NCBI RefSeq assembly: GCF_038396845.1
Contig: NZ_CP151587.1
Location: 1,152,001-1,216,000 of the forward strand
Source: Gymnodinialimonas sp. 57CJ19
GTDB lineage: Bacteria; Pseudomonadota; Alphaproteobacteria; Rhodobacterales; Rhodobacteraceae
DNA: 64,000 nt
Direction of reading: 5' to 3'
Part shown: one piece after another, positions 24,757-34,324 of the stretch
How positions within the stretch are numbered: the first letter of the stretch is position 1
Layout of the letters: each line of letters begins with the position of its first letter
Notes under the pieces: generated by a model
Seen by the model: the letters and a program-made list of their open reading frames with translations, nothing else
What the model was told of the DNA's origin: nothing
Database searches by the model: none
Position numbers and translations under genes: made by a program

Positions 24757-26004
24757 TCATGAATCAAGGCGCACCACGACGCCCATTCCTATTGATTGTG
24801 ACGCGGCCCACCTGTCCATCATCTGCCTTCGCTTCTCAAATAGATCAGACCGCGCATAGGCGGCTTCTACTTTGTCAGCGTTCACATGGGCCAAGGCGGC
24901 TTCGGCCACCTCGCGCGGGTAGTTGGTGCGCTCTTGCGCCCATGTGCGGAACGACGTGCGGAAGCCGTGAACGTGAACGTCATAGCCCAGCGCCTTTACC
25001 AGCTTTGTCAGCGTCATGTCGGACAAAGGCTTGCCGCGTTTTGTACCGGGGAACACTAGGCCGCTTTCATCGCCGATGCGTTCTCCCTCGGCCTTGGCAT
25101 TCTTCAATACCTCTACTGCGCGGGTAGACAGAGGAACGCGGTGGATCCGCTTCGCCTTCATGCGTTCCGCCGGGATGGTCCATTCAGCCGCGCCTAGGTC
25201 GATTTCATCCCATTGGGCCAATCGAGCCTCGCCAGATCGGCAAGCAGTAAGGATAATCAGTTCCAAGGCCAGCTTGGTGAGCGGGTTAGCTTCGCTTCCG
25301 TGTAGGTCTGTAAGGAAGGCGGGCAGGTCAACATAGGGCAACGCCTTGCGAGGGTTCTGTGCTTTCTCCTGACGGGGCAGGGCGGACGCAATCGCTTGGG
25401 CCGGGTTATCCTGTCGCCAGCCTTGGGCAACGGTCCATTTCATCACTGTGCCGATGCGCTGACGTACCCGCTTCGCCGTTTCGGGTTTGGTATGCCAGAT
25501 CGGTGTCAGCACGCCCAGCACGTCCGCCGTAGAGACCTCTGACACGCGCAAGCGCCCGATGGTGGGGAAGGCGTAGGTTTCGAGTGTGGATAGGAACTGT
25601 GCCGCGTGTTTTGCGTTGCGCCATGACGGGCGGTGGAGTTCATGGACCTTTCGCGCGGCTTCTTCAAACGTCAGGACGGCCTGAGCCTGTCTCTTGGCTT
25701 GAAGGGGGTCGCCCCCCGCACGAGCTTGCTTGCGGTTCTCTAGGGCTGTTTCACGCGCCTCTTGCAGAGAAACAAGGGAAGTCGAGCCAATGCCGATTTC
25801 CCGGCGCTTGCCGCGAACGTTGATCCGCTGGACCCAACGCTTTGCGCCGCTGGCGTCTACCTTAAGGAAAAGCCCGTGACCGTCGAAATATTTGCCGGGT
25901 TCCTTGGCGGACCGGACGAAGGCGGCGGATAGGGCTTTCTCAGGGTGTTGCCCGCTCTTGCGGCGTGCCTCGCGCGTAATGGTATTGTTCTGATTGTCCG
26001 CCAT
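24757..26004 (-). CDS. Tyrosine integrase (P4 type)
   Basis: This 415-residue protein starts at the ATG at 26004, which has a G-rich site four bases upstream; a start at 26016 adds four residues. The N-terminal DUF4102-type arm-binding domain (FDGHGLFLKVDASGAKRWV) is followed by a core-binding domain and the catalytic domain. Numbering from the 26016 start, the catalytic residues are R260 (TACRSGEARL), H350 and R353 (HGFRTSFR), H377 (LAHVN) and nucleophile Y387 (AYARSD). It would recombine the 18-bp att sequence in tRNA-Arg. It lies 120 nt from attR. Confidence 0.93.
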   Translation of the reverse strand: MADNQNNTITREARRKSGQHPEKALSAAFVRSAKEPGKYFDGHGLFLKVDASGAKRWVQRINVRGKRREIGIGSTSLVSLQEARETALENRKQARAGGDPLQAKRQAQAVLTFEEAARKVHELHRPSWRNAKHAAQFLSTLETYAFPTIGRLRVSEVSTADVLGVLTPIWHTKPETAKRVRQRIGTVMKWTVAQGWRQDNPAQAIASALPRQEKAQNPRKALPYVDLPAFLTDLHGSEANPLTKLALELIILTACRSGEARLAQWDEIDLGAAEWTIPAERMKAKRIHRVPLSTRAVEVLKNAKAEGERIGDESGLVFPGTKRGKPLSDMTLTKLVKALGYDVHVHGFRTSFRTWAQERTNYPREVAEAALAHVNADKVEAAYARSDLFEKRRQMMDRWAASQSIGMGVVVRLDS

Positions 26005-26124
26005 TTTACCCCCCATTCTTTATAGGAATATGGGGGACGGCGTTGGACGTTGCAAGGCGTAGTTATCTGATAAGCATCTAAGTTTTATACTGTTTCGGAA
26101 GTGTCTGGAACGCGGTTTGGCGGT

Positions 26125-26142
26125 TCCCCAGTCCGCCACTTA
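26125..26142 (+). other. attR: distal attachment site of the island
   Basis: TCCCCAGTCCGCCA followed by CTTA repeats the tRNA-Arg 3' end, with a single mismatch over 18 bp relative to 16973-16990. It marks the junction back to core chromosome. Confidence 0.85.
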
Positions 26143-26466
26143 GATCTCCTGAAATTTTGTTGGTTAGCATTATTTTGGCTTGTGGCCGAAAGCGTCCCCA
26201 CATCCTTGATGAACACTTTCAGAAATTACTGACTTTGCGATCTGTTGATGCTGATTTCAGTGCATCCCGTCGGAATCATTCTCTCGCAACATGGCGACAC
26301 TTCAATCGGACGCCTGATGCGCAGGGGGGCCGTCGATTTGTCCTTAGGCCCTACAGCTATTGCCGAAAGTCACACGCATGGCGGCGAAGTGTTTTTAACG
26401 GAGCCCTGAAGCGGGGATCCCGCACGCGTTGCGATACCGAGCAGTGCACCAAGGGGCGGCAGTTGG
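26143..26466. other. Gap between attR and uspA without a recognised gene
   Basis: The 324-nt region holds one plus-strand open frame (26157-26573) that is arginine-rich, runs into the antiparallel uspA gene and has no family features. I see no RNA gene or repeat here beyond attR at its edge. Confidence 0.4.
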
Positions 26467-26901
26467 TCAGTCGCGTAGTACCAGCACTGAGCATTTGGAG
26501 TGGCGGACGACCCGGGCGGCGTTGGGGCCGATCAGGTAGTCTTGGAAATTTGGCCGATGCGCGGCCATTATGATCAACGTGACACCATGCTTGGCTGCGG
26601 CATCAAGGATTTGCTCGTACGCTGTGCCGTGACGAACAATGTGGCGGACGTCGGCGCTAAGCTCTTTTCCCAGCACCTCTTGTGTCACGGCGTGCAAGCT
26701 GACGCCCGCCGCATTCAGGGCCTTTTGCTCGGCGCCGTCCTCAAAGAAAGAGCCGACAATGCTCATCCCGAAGTCGGGAATCACGGTGATGGCAGCAATT
26801 CCGGCCCCTTCGGCCTTTGCCATCTGGGCCGCCTTCAGGAGGATGGGCGCGTGGTGTTCGGGGTGGGCCAGATCAAGGGCCGCAAGGACAAGCGCGCTCA
26901 T
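26467..26901 (-). CDS. Universal stress protein (UspA family) linked to TRAP transporter
   Basis: This 144-residue UspA-fold protein starts LVLAALDL with acidic residues and ends with the nucleotide-binding signature MAAHRPNFQDYLIG, NAARVVRHSKCSVLVL. This resembles the G-2x-G-9x-G(S/T) ATP-binding pattern, though GP-N replaces part of it. Its start overlaps the stop of the TRAP permease gene by 4 nt. A USP tied to a TRAP system has a precedent in TeaD, which regulates the ectoine transporter TeaABC; a regulatory role here is inferred from that. Confidence 0.88.
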   Translation of the reverse strand: MSALVLAALDLAHPEHHAPILLKAAQMAKAEGAGIAAITVIPDFGMSIVGSFFEDGAEQKALNAAGVSLHAVTQEVLGKELSADVRHIVRHGTAYEQILDAAAKHGVTLIIMAAHRPNFQDYLIGPNAARVVRHSKCSVLVLRD

Positions 26902-29714
26902 GCTGTTACCTCCTCTTCTTCGCGGGGCATACGGCCCCTTTGGATCAGGGCGATCATGCCCAGAAGCAGCAGGGCGGGGATGAAGAAAATCTCTTTCGGC
27001 ATCCGCTCATTCTCGACCTCCAGCGTGGTGACGGTCCAGTCGAAGTCGATGCCCAACTGCTCACCAACGCCGCCAAACATCAACGAGCTGACCACGACGG
27101 TGCCATCCTGCTCCACCAGATCAAGCCCCGCCGCCTGAGATAACCGCGCGGCCCCGTCCGGCCCCGCATCGCCCAAGGGCAGCAAGTAGGTGGAGGAGAC
27201 GAAATCGCCGTCCAGCGTCATCCCTTCCAGACCGACTCGAAGCTCTCCGCCCGGCGGAGCCTCTTCCGCTAGCGCGAAGATCTCGGTCGGGGCAAGTTGC
27301 AGGTACGGGTCTTGTATCTGGTCGAGCCAGAAGCCGGGCCGGAACAGCGTCAGCGCCACCAGCACCAGCACCACTGATTCCCAAACTTTCGAGCGCACGA
27401 GGAAAAAGCCCATGGTGCCCGCCGCGAAGACGAGCATGGCTATCAGCGCCACAACGAAGACGAATATCGCCTGCACCCATGTCACATCCAGCAACAGCAA
27501 ATCGGTGTTGAAGATGAACAGGAACGGCAACAGCGCCGTGCGGATCGAATAGAAGAACGCCTGAAATCCGGTTTTCAGCGGATCGCCCCCGGAAATCGCC
27601 GCCGCCGCGAAACTGGCAAGGCCCACGGGCGGTGTCACATCGGCCATGATCCCGAAGTAGAAGACGAACATGTGAACCGCGATCAGCGGCACGATCAGGC
27701 CGTTCTGCGCGCCCAACTCCACCACGACCGAGGCCATCAGCGACGACACCACGATATAGTTCGCCGTCGTGGGCAGCCCCATGCCGAGGATGATGGAGAT
27801 CACGGCCACGAAGAACAGCATCGCCATCAGGTTGCCACCCGACAGGAACTCCACGAATTCCGCCATGACCTGGCCCACACCGGTCAGCGTGACCGAGCCC
27901 ACGATGATGCCCGCAACGGCCATGGCGCAGGCCAGGCCGATCATGTTGCGCGCGCCCGAGATCAGGCCCTCGGTAACTTCCCAGAAGCCCTCGACCAGAC
28001 GCGCCTGCAAATGCCCCTCGCCCCGGAAATAGGCCTTCAGGGGTTTTTGCGTCAGCAGCGTCAGCAGCATGAAGCAGGCCGACCAGAAGGCCGAGAAACC
28101 GGGCGATTTCCGCTCGACCATCAGCAGGTACATCAGCAGCAGGATCGGCAGCAGGTAGTAGACGCCGGATTTGAAGATTTCGCGGGTGGGGGGCAGGTTC
28201 TGCATGCTGTCCACGGACAACTCCAGGTCCGGGCCTGCCGCTGCATAGCGCACGCAAGCAACGTAGCCGACGAGGAAGCCCACGATTATGACAGGAAGCG
28301 CGACGCTGCCGAGGGTGGAATAAAGCAGGCCGACCAAAAGTCCGGCGGCATAGAGGATGCCGCCCGCAATCACGATGCCGACGCAGATGATCAGGATCGC
28401 GCCAAGGATGAACTTGATAGGGTTCATCCGGCTGGTGCCCTTCATACCCATCTTCAGGGCCTCAAGGTGGACGATGTAGACCAGCGCCACGTAGGAAATC
28501 GCGGCTGGCACGATGGCGGCTTTTACCACCTCCACGTAAGAAATTCCGACATATTCCGTCATCAGGAAGGCCACCGCGCCCATCACGGGCGGCGTTAGAA
28601 CACCGTTGATGGAACTAGAGACTTCGACCGCGCCCGCCTTGGACGGCGAGAAGCCCACGCGTTTCATCAGCGGAATGGTGAACGTGCCCGTGGTCACCAC
28701 GTTGGCGATTGAAGAACCAGAGATCAGGCCGGTCGCCGCAGATGCGATCACCGCCGCTTTGGCCGGGCCGCCGCGCAGGTGGCCCAAGGTAGCGAAGGCG
28801 AGGGACAGGAAATAGTTGCCCGCGCCCGCCTGGTTCAGCAGTGCGCCGAACAGCACGAAGAGGAAGACGAAGCCCGACGACACGCCAAGGGCCACGCCGA
28901 AGACGCCCTCGGTGGTCAACCACATGTGGCTCATCGCGCGCTCGATGGAGGCGCCGCGCCAGCGGATCACGTCGGGCAGCCACTCGCTGGAGCCAAAGAA
29001 GACATACAGCAGGAACACGCCGGCCACGGCCATCAGCGGGAATCCAAGGGACCGCCGCGCCGCCTCCATCAGCAGGGCCACACCTACGACGGCCACGGTT
29101 ATATCAAGGCTGGAGGGCGCGCCGGATCGTGCTGCAAGGCCATCCCAGGCCAGAAACAGATAGCCCGAGGTAAAGGCCGCGATCAGGCCGATGACCCAGG
29201 TCAGGATCGGGATGCCATCGCGCGGCGTATAGCTGACAAAGGGATAAAGGGCGGCGGTCAGGGCCAGCACGCCGATGACATGCAGGAACGACGGCAACAG
29301 TAGCGTGGTCCAGCTGCCTTGCGTCTCCAGTAGTTCCAGCGGGTCTACGACCCCGTTGACGTAGGATTGCGCCACCAGCCAGCCGACCAACACGCAGAGG
29401 TAGGCTGTCACGAAACTACCGATCAGCACGACGAAGGACCGGTTCGCTCCGCCGCCAGGTTTCAGGCCGGGGAACGCGGCGAAGGCCAGGAAGACCGCGA
29501 AGGCCAGGTGGATGGAGCGTGCCTCGGCGTTGTTCACCACGCCAATGCCAATGGAATAAGGGATCGGGGAGGCGATCCAAAGCTGGAACAGCGACCAGAC
29601 CAGCGGGATGGTCCACAGGACGGACCGGTTGAAACCACCGCTAGGTGCGCGGGCGCCGGTATCGGCTTCGGCGATGAAATCCTCGCCCGCTGTCGTTGTG
29701 TGTGTGTCGCTCAT
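26898..29714 (-). CDS. TRAP transporter fused 4TM/12TM permease (TAXI type)
   Basis: This 938-residue polytopic protein fuses the small (DctQ-like) and large (DctM-like) TRAP membrane subunits, the form that works with TAXI binding proteins. Conserved stretches include SGSSIANVVTTGTFTIPLM and GMGLPTTANYIVV of the large subunit. The last 200 residues carry extra membrane segments and a soluble acidic domain (DUF3394-like). It uses an ion gradient for uptake. The gene lies 95 nt downstream of the binding-protein gene, with an intervening hairpin. Confidence 0.92.
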   Translation of the reverse strand: MSDTHTTTAGEDFIAEADTGARAPSGGFNRSVLWTIPLVWSLFQLWIASPIPYSIGIGVVNNAEARSIHLAFAVFLAFAAFPGLKPGGGANRSFVVLIGSFVTAYLCVLVGWLVAQSYVNGVVDPLELLETQGSWTTLLLPSFLHVIGVLALTAALYPFVSYTPRDGIPILTWVIGLIAAFTSGYLFLAWDGLAARSGAPSSLDITVAVVGVALLMEAARRSLGFPLMAVAGVFLLYVFFGSSEWLPDVIRWRGASIERAMSHMWLTTEGVFGVALGVSSGFVFLFVLFGALLNQAGAGNYFLSLAFATLGHLRGGPAKAAVIASAATGLISGSSIANVVTTGTFTIPLMKRVGFSPSKAGAVEVSSSINGVLTPPVMGAVAFLMTEYVGISYVEVVKAAIVPAAISYVALVYIVHLEALKMGMKGTSRMNPIKFILGAILIICVGIVIAGGILYAAGLLVGLLYSTLGSVALPVIIVGFLVGYVACVRYAAAGPDLELSVDSMQNLPPTREIFKSGVYYLLPILLLMYLLMVERKSPGFSAFWSACFMLLTLLTQKPLKAYFRGEGHLQARLVEGFWEVTEGLISGARNMIGLACAMAVAGIIVGSVTLTGVGQVMAEFVEFLSGGNLMAMLFFVAVISIILGMGLPTTANYIVVSSLMASVVVELGAQNGLIVPLIAVHMFVFYFGIMADVTPPVGLASFAAAAISGGDPLKTGFQAFFYSIRTALLPFLFIFNTDLLLLDVTWVQAIFVFVVALIAMLVFAAGTMGFFLVRSKVWESVVLVLVALTLFRPGFWLDQIQDPYLQLAPTEIFALAEEAPPGGELRVGLEGMTLDGDFVSSTYLLPLGDAGPDGAARLSQAAGLDLVEQDGTVVVSSLMFGGVGEQLGIDFDWTVTTLEVENERMPKEIFFIPALLLLGMIALIQRGRMPREEEEVTA

Positions 29715-29764
29715 GCCGTGTCCCCCGGTGGTGTCCCTCGATCTGCGTCCTGAAAACGCAAAAA

Positions 29765-29790
29765 CCGCCCGAGATCATGCTCTCGGGCGG
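29765..29790 (-). terminator. Attenuating hairpin between TAXI binding-protein and permease genes
   Basis: On the minus strand a perfect 10-bp stem CCGCCCGAGA (29781-29790) pairs with 29765-29774 around a 6-nt loop and is followed by a T5 run. This has full intrinsic-terminator form 20 nt after the binding-protein stop, so most transcripts should end there, giving excess binding protein over permease. Confidence 0.8.
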
Positions 29791-29809
29791 CCTTGGTCGT
29801 TAAGTTGGG

Positions 29810-30784
29810 TTACTCGACCCAGCCCTGCTCACGGTAGTACTGCGCGGCACCGGGGTGCAGATCAGCCGTGATCCCGGAAGAGATCATTTCTTCAGGGGTC
29901 AGGTTGGTGAAAGCCGGGTGCAGGCGCTGGAAGTTCTCGAAGTTCTCGAAAACGGCGCTGACAACGGCATAGACCACCTCATCAGGGGTGTCGGCGGCGG
30001 TCACGAACGTGGCGCGTGGGCCCCAGGATGGGATGTCATCGGGGTTGCCGGAGTACATGCCACCGGGGATCGTTGCAGCGGCATAGGCCGAGTTGTCGGC
30101 CAGCAGCGCGTCAATCTCGGGCCCTGCAAGCGGCAAGATCACAACGTCACAAGTCGATGTTGCTTCCTGAGAGGAGCCGTTGGGCAGGCCCGCGGCCCAG
30201 ATCGTCGCATCGATGTTGCCATCGCACAGCGCCGAGGATTGCTCGGCCGAAGACATTTCAGCCGCCAGCGACAAGTCATCGACGGAGATGTCGTAGTACT
30301 GCATCAACGTCTCGGCCAACACGCGGGTGCCAGAGCCGGGGTTTGCGATGTTCACGCGGTTGCCGGGGAAGTCAGCCGGTGTAGCGATACCCGCGTCGGC
30401 GCGTGCCATCACGTGCAGCGGCTCGGGGTGGATCGAGAACAGCGCGCGCAGCTCAGGATAGGCGCCGTCGTCCACGAATGCGCCTTCGCCCGCCAGTGCG
30501 GCGGCCTGCACGTCGGATTGTACCACGCCGAAGTCCAACTCGCCCTCGCGGATGGTGCGGGTGTTGTAGACGGAACCACCGGTCGATTCGACCGAGCAGC
30601 GCAGCCCGTGGTCGGCTCGGCCTGCGTTGACCAGGCGGCAGATTGCGCCACCGGTTGGATAGTACACGCCGGTCACGCCGCCGGTGCCGATGGTGATGAA
30701 CTGTTGATCCTGCGCCGTTGCGGCACCTGCCAACAGCAGCGTTGCTGCGGTGGTCGCGCCAAACAAAGCCTTATGGATTGTCAT
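29810..30784 (-). CDS. TAXI-family TRAP transporter substrate-binding protein
   Basis: The start is the ATG at 30784, with AGGAGAG five bases upstream, giving 324 residues beginning MTIHKALFGATTAAT. A clear signal peptide ends near ATAQDQ. The mature part opens ITIGTGGVTGVYYPTGG, the TAXI signature, and continues with NPGSGTRVLAE. It binds the substrate in the periplasm for the fused permease. Ligands of this family range from glutamate to other organic acids; here the ligand is not evident, but the divergent demethylating operon suggests an amine or amino acid. Confidence 0.93.
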   Translation of the reverse strand: MTIHKALFGATTAATLLLAGAATAQDQQFITIGTGGVTGVYYPTGGAICRLVNAGRADHGLRCSVESTGGSVYNTRTIREGELDFGVVQSDVQAAALAGEGAFVDDGAYPELRALFSIHPEPLHVMARADAGIATPADFPGNRVNIANPGSGTRVLAETLMQYYDISVDDLSLAAEMSSAEQSSALCDGNIDATIWAAGLPNGSSQEATSTCDVVILPLAGPEIDALLADNSAYAAATIPGGMYSGNPDDIPSWGPRATFVTAADTPDEVVYAVVSAVFENFENFQRLHPAFTNLTPEEMISSGITADLHPGAAQYYREQGWVE

Positions 30785-30921
30785 GCTTTCTCTCCTTAGT
30801 TGAATTTCGTGCGGGCCTGCGCCCGTCTTGACCCCAGCGTTGGGGCAGTACCCGTGTCGGCCCCGTTGCCGAGGCGATAGTAACAAGTTGGTCTCAACTT
30901 TCAGTAAGTGTCACGCAAAAA

Positions 30922-31803
30922 CTATTGTTTTTTCGGGTTGCTCCAATACGCGCTGTGTGCCGTGCGCAAATCCTCGTAGGCGGTGATTCGTTCGCGCACG
31001 TCTGGGCCGCCGTCGGTAAAGACCATCGCCAGGAGCGTCTCCATCAGTGCCATGGCACCAGAGGTGCAGGCGAAATGATGCGTCGACAGAGTCGAGACCA
31101 GCAGAGTCAGATCCGGCTCCAGCCCTGGCGCCATGATTTCACTGTCGGTGATCATGATCAGCCTGGCGCCCTTGGTCTTGGCAAAGGCCGCCGCTTCGAT
31201 GGTTTCGCGCGAATAGGGCGTGAAGGTAATCGCCATGAGCACGTCGCCCGGCCCCGCATCATTCAACTCGTCAATGGCCGTGGACATGTGGCGCGGCACC
31301 AGTTCCATCGACTGCAAAGCCATGCGCGCCACATAATGGAAGTGATACGCAAGCCCGTAAGAGGCCCGCATCGCCGTCAGGTAAACGGTGTCCGCCTCCA
31401 GCAGCATGCGGACGGCTTCCTGCAACTTCTCGGGGTTCTGACGCTGCAACGAGCGGTCCACCACGGCCATGGAATTGGCCGCCGCCTCTGCCGGTGTCGG
31501 GCTTTCAGCTTCGCGCCAACGCTCCAGCCAATCCTGCGCCTCGGCATGATCGGTGGTGCTCACCAGCGCATGGCGGAACGGCTCACGCAGATCATCGAAG
31601 CGGTCAAACCCCAACAACTTTGCCAGCCGCACCATCGTGAACGTGCTGACGCCAGCCTTGCGCGCCGTCTCGCGGATCGGGTCGAGGCCGAAGTCCGCCT
31701 GATGATCCGCCACATACTTCGCCGCCAGCCGCAAGCGCGGGGAAAGAGTAGGCGCTTGCTGCTTGATCTCTGAAAGCAAACGGCTTTTCAGCGTCGGGTC
31801 CAT
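30922..31803 (-). CDS. RpiR/MurR-family transcriptional regulator
   Basis: This 293-residue regulator has an N-terminal RpiR helix-turn-helix (KYVADHQADFGLDPIRE, TARKAGVSTFTMVRLAKLLG) and a C-terminal SIS domain (YLTAMRASYGLAYHF, ITFTPYSRETIEAA). SIS domains usually sense phosphosugars, but RpiR members also respond to amines and sugars. It is transcribed divergently from the FAD/GcvT-fusion gene, and a perfect inverted repeat lies between them, so it most likely controls both that operon and itself, and perhaps the TRAP genes 137 nt downstream of it. Confidence 0.92.
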   Translation of the reverse strand: MDPTLKSRLLSEIKQQAPTLSPRLRLAAKYVADHQADFGLDPIRETARKAGVSTFTMVRLAKLLGFDRFDDLREPFRHALVSTTDHAEAQDWLERWREAESPTPAEAAANSMAVVDRSLQRQNPEKLQEAVRMLLEADTVYLTAMRASYGLAYHFHYVARMALQSMELVPRHMSTAIDELNDAGPGDVLMAITFTPYSRETIEAAAFAKTKGARLIMITDSEIMAPGLEPDLTLLVSTLSTHHFACTSGAMALMETLLAMVFTDGGPDVRERITAYEDLRTAHSAYWSNPKKQ

Positions 31804-31823
31804 GGAATCATCGCCTCATATTT

Positions 31824-31841
31824 TGATAACAAACGTTATCA
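31824..31841. promoter_or_regulatory. Probable RpiR operator
   Basis: TGATAAC and GTTATCA are perfect 7-bp arms around a 4-nt AAAC spacer, in the 111-nt gap between the divergent rpiR and demethylase genes. It starts 21 nt from the rpiR start codon. Symmetry and location fit an autoregulatory operator. Confidence 0.65.
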
Positions 31842-31914
31842 CTCCTCGATGATTGACGCATTGTGTAATTTGACGTCAGGCTATTTGCATTTCACCTCAT
31901 CTGGATGACCTGCC

Positions 31915-34320
31915 ATGACGCCCCTCCCCCCACATGCCTCTGTCGTCGTGATCGGCGGCGGCATCATGGGCACCTCGACGCTCTACCATCTGGCCAAGAT
32001 GGGCGTGTCTGACGCGATTCTGCTGGAGCGCAACAAGCTGACCTCCGGCACCACGTGGCACTCGGCGGCGCAAGTCCGCGCCTTGCGCCACTCGCGCAAC
32101 CTGACGCGGATGATCCAGTATTCCGTCGACCTCTACGCGCAGCTGGAACAGGAGACGGGGCAATCGGTGGGTTGGATACAGGAAGGCTCGCTGTCCATCG
32201 CCACGTCCGAAGACCGCCTGACCCATGTGCGCCGCCAAGGCGCGTTGGCCAAGGCGTTCGGAATCGACGTGACGGAAATCTCGCCCGGTGAAGCACAAGA
32301 ACGCTGGCCCCTGATGAACGGGGAAGATGTCCTGGGCGCAGTCTGGTCCCCGGATGATGGCCGGGTCAGCCCGTCGGATGTCTGCGCGGCGCTGGTGAAA
32401 GCGGCGAAGGGCTTGGGCGCAAAGATTTTTGAAGACACGGGCGTCACCGGAATTCTCACTGAAAATGGCCAGGTGCGCGGCGTGGAAACCACTCAAGGCA
32501 CGGTGGCCTGCGACGCCATCGCGCTATGCGGTGGGCTTTGGTCGCGCGAATTGGGCGCCATGGCGGGCGCCGACGTGCCGCTATGGCCGTGTGAGCATTT
32601 CTACCTGCTGACCAAGCCGATTGAGGGGATCTTTGGCAACATGGCTACGCTATCGGACCACGACAGCCACCTGTATATCCGCGATGACAGCGGCGGCCTG
32701 CTGGTGGGTTGCTTTGAACCGATGGGCAAAGCGATCAAACCCGGCGTGCTGGATGAAAATTTTGAATTCGGTCTGCTGGGGGAGGATTGGGATCACTTCG
32801 AGCCGATGATGATGAACGCGCTCCACCGCCTGCCCGCGCTGGAGACGGCAGAGGTGAAGATGCTGCTGAACGGGCCGGAATCTTTCACTCCCGATGGCGC
32901 GTTCATGTTGGGCGAGACTGCGGAAACCAAGGGCCTGTTCTTGGGCACCGGAATGAACTCTGTCGGGATTGCATCAGGCGGCGGCGCGGGGATGAACCTC
33001 GCCCATGCTATTGTGCATGGGGCCACAGCCTACGACCTGGGAGAGGCGGACGCCAAGCGGTTCGCGCCTGTGTTCAACTCGATCGAGCACCTCATGGCCC
33101 GCGCGCCCGAGATATTGGGGACGCATTACGATATCGCCTATCCCGGCAAACAGCTGAGAACGGCACGCGATCTGCGTTTGTTGCCTTTGGACGCGGAATA
33201 CCGCGCCGCCAACGCCCATATGGGGCAAGTCTACGGCTGGGAACGCCCGCTTTATTTCGGCAAGGTAGCTGAGCCGCGTATGACGTTCGGGCGACCGGAT
33301 TGGCACGACAACGTCGCAGCAGAGGTCCACGCGGCCCACACGAAGGCCGCCATTTTCGATGTCTCGCCCTTTGGCAAGATCGACGTGGAAGGCCCCGACG
33401 CCGAGGCGTTCCTGCTGCATGTCTGTGCGGGCTACATGGCGCGGAAACCGGGCTCGGTCATCTACACGGCGATGCTGAATGAGCGCGGCACGTTCGAGTC
33501 CGATTTGACCGCGCAGCGCATCAGCGACACGCTTTACCGCCTGTTCGTGGGCACCAACGCGATCAAGCGCGATCTTGCATGGCTGCGTCGTCACGCCGAT
33601 GGGTTCGATGTAACGCTGACGGACACGACAGAAACCTACGCGGTCCTCGGCCTCATGGGGCCTGACGCTGCTCGTATCGCGAAAGAAACGGCCGCGCCTG
33701 AACTGAACGACATCGGTTACTTCAAACAAGCCGCCGCCTATATCGCCGGAAAACACGTCCGCGCCGCGCGGATGTCTTACGTCGGAGAGGCGGGGTGGGA
33801 GATCACCTGCAAGGCCGAGAACGCGGCCCCGATCTATGCCGCGTTGACCGCCGCCGGGGCCGTGCCTGCGGGCCTCTTCGCCCAAACCTCCATGCGGATC
33901 GAGAAAGGCTTCTGCGCCATGGGCCATGAGTTGGATGGCGACGTGACACCGATCACCACGGGCCTCGATTTCGCGGTGCGCAAGACCGGCGGGTTCAAGG
34001 GGGCCGAAGCCCTCGCACAGGCGCGTGCCCGAAGCGAATGCAACCACGTCATTTCGCTGGCGCTGGACGACACAGCAGCCAATCCGTTGGGGCATGAGCC
34101 AATCTATCATGGCGGGGCGATCATCGGGGAAACCAGTTCTGCCGCCTTCGGGCATCGCGCCGGGCGGCCAATTGCCCTGGGCCATGTTCACACACCCGTT
34201 GCGCAGGACACTCAAGTCACACTCGACATTGCAGGCACGCGCTTCGATGCCAAAGTGGTCCTTGGCCCGATCTGTGATCCAAACGGCCTTTGGATGAAAC
34301 CTCTGACCCCAGAAAGCTGA
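31915..34320 (+). CDS. Dimethylglycine/sarcosine dehydrogenase-like FAD and folate fusion enzyme
   Basis: This 801-residue fusion has an N-terminal DAO-type FAD domain (VVIGGGIMGTSTLYHLAKMG; HSAAQVRALRHSRN), with the conserved histidine for covalent flavin attachment possibly in this region. It is followed by an FAO_M linker and a C-terminal GcvT-like tetrahydrofolate domain (about 430-790, with SYVGEAGWEI and EKGFCAMGHEL). Relatives oxidatively demethylate N-methylglycines and pass the carbon to tetrahydrofolate. The exact substrate is unknown. The gene heads an operon with a class III aminotransferase 4 nt downstream, under RpiR-type control. Confidence 0.88.
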   Translation: MTPLPPHASVVVIGGGIMGTSTLYHLAKMGVSDAILLERNKLTSGTTWHSAAQVRALRHSRNLTRMIQYSVDLYAQLEQETGQSVGWIQEGSLSIATSEDRLTHVRRQGALAKAFGIDVTEISPGEAQERWPLMNGEDVLGAVWSPDDGRVSPSDVCAALVKAAKGLGAKIFEDTGVTGILTENGQVRGVETTQGTVACDAIALCGGLWSRELGAMAGADVPLWPCEHFYLLTKPIEGIFGNMATLSDHDSHLYIRDDSGGLLVGCFEPMGKAIKPGVLDENFEFGLLGEDWDHFEPMMMNALHRLPALETAEVKMLLNGPESFTPDGAFMLGETAETKGLFLGTGMNSVGIASGGGAGMNLAHAIVHGATAYDLGEADAKRFAPVFNSIEHLMARAPEILGTHYDIAYPGKQLRTARDLRLLPLDAEYRAANAHMGQVYGWERPLYFGKVAEPRMTFGRPDWHDNVAAEVHAAHTKAAIFDVSPFGKIDVEGPDAEAFLLHVCAGYMARKPGSVIYTAMLNERGTFESDLTAQRISDTLYRLFVGTNAIKRDLAWLRRHADGFDVTLTDTTETYAVLGLMGPDAARIAKETAAPELNDIGYFKQAAAYIAGKHVRAARMSYVGEAGWEITCKAENAAPIYAALTAAGAVPAGLFAQTSMRIEKGFCAMGHELDGDVTPITTGLDFAVRKTGGFKGAEALAQARARSECNHVISLALDDTAANPLGHEPIYHGGAIIGETSSAAFGHRAGRPIALGHVHTPVAQDTQVTLDIAGTRFDAKVVLGPICDPNGLWMKPLTPES

Positions 34321-34324
34321 CCCC

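Larger units (their letters stand above)
16973..26142. mobile_element. Integrated genomic island in tRNA-Arg(ACG), about 9.2 kb
   Basis: The element runs from attL in the tRNA 3' end to the matching repeat near 26130. Next to the distal end lies a tyrosine integrase. Inside are an AlpA-like regulator, a winged-helix protein, a prim-pol replication protein, small hypothetical genes, a zinc-ribbon-like protein, an MmeI-like restriction-methyltransferase and a PD-(D/E)XK-like partner. All genes are on the minus strand. There are no structural phage or conjugation genes, so it looks like a satellite or phage-plasmid-derived island whose cargo is the restriction-modification pair. Confidence 0.88.

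Noticed and set aside
26157..26573. A 138-codon plus-strand frame after attR
   Set aside because: It overlaps the start-to-end region of uspA in antisense, is arginine-rich and lacks any family signature.
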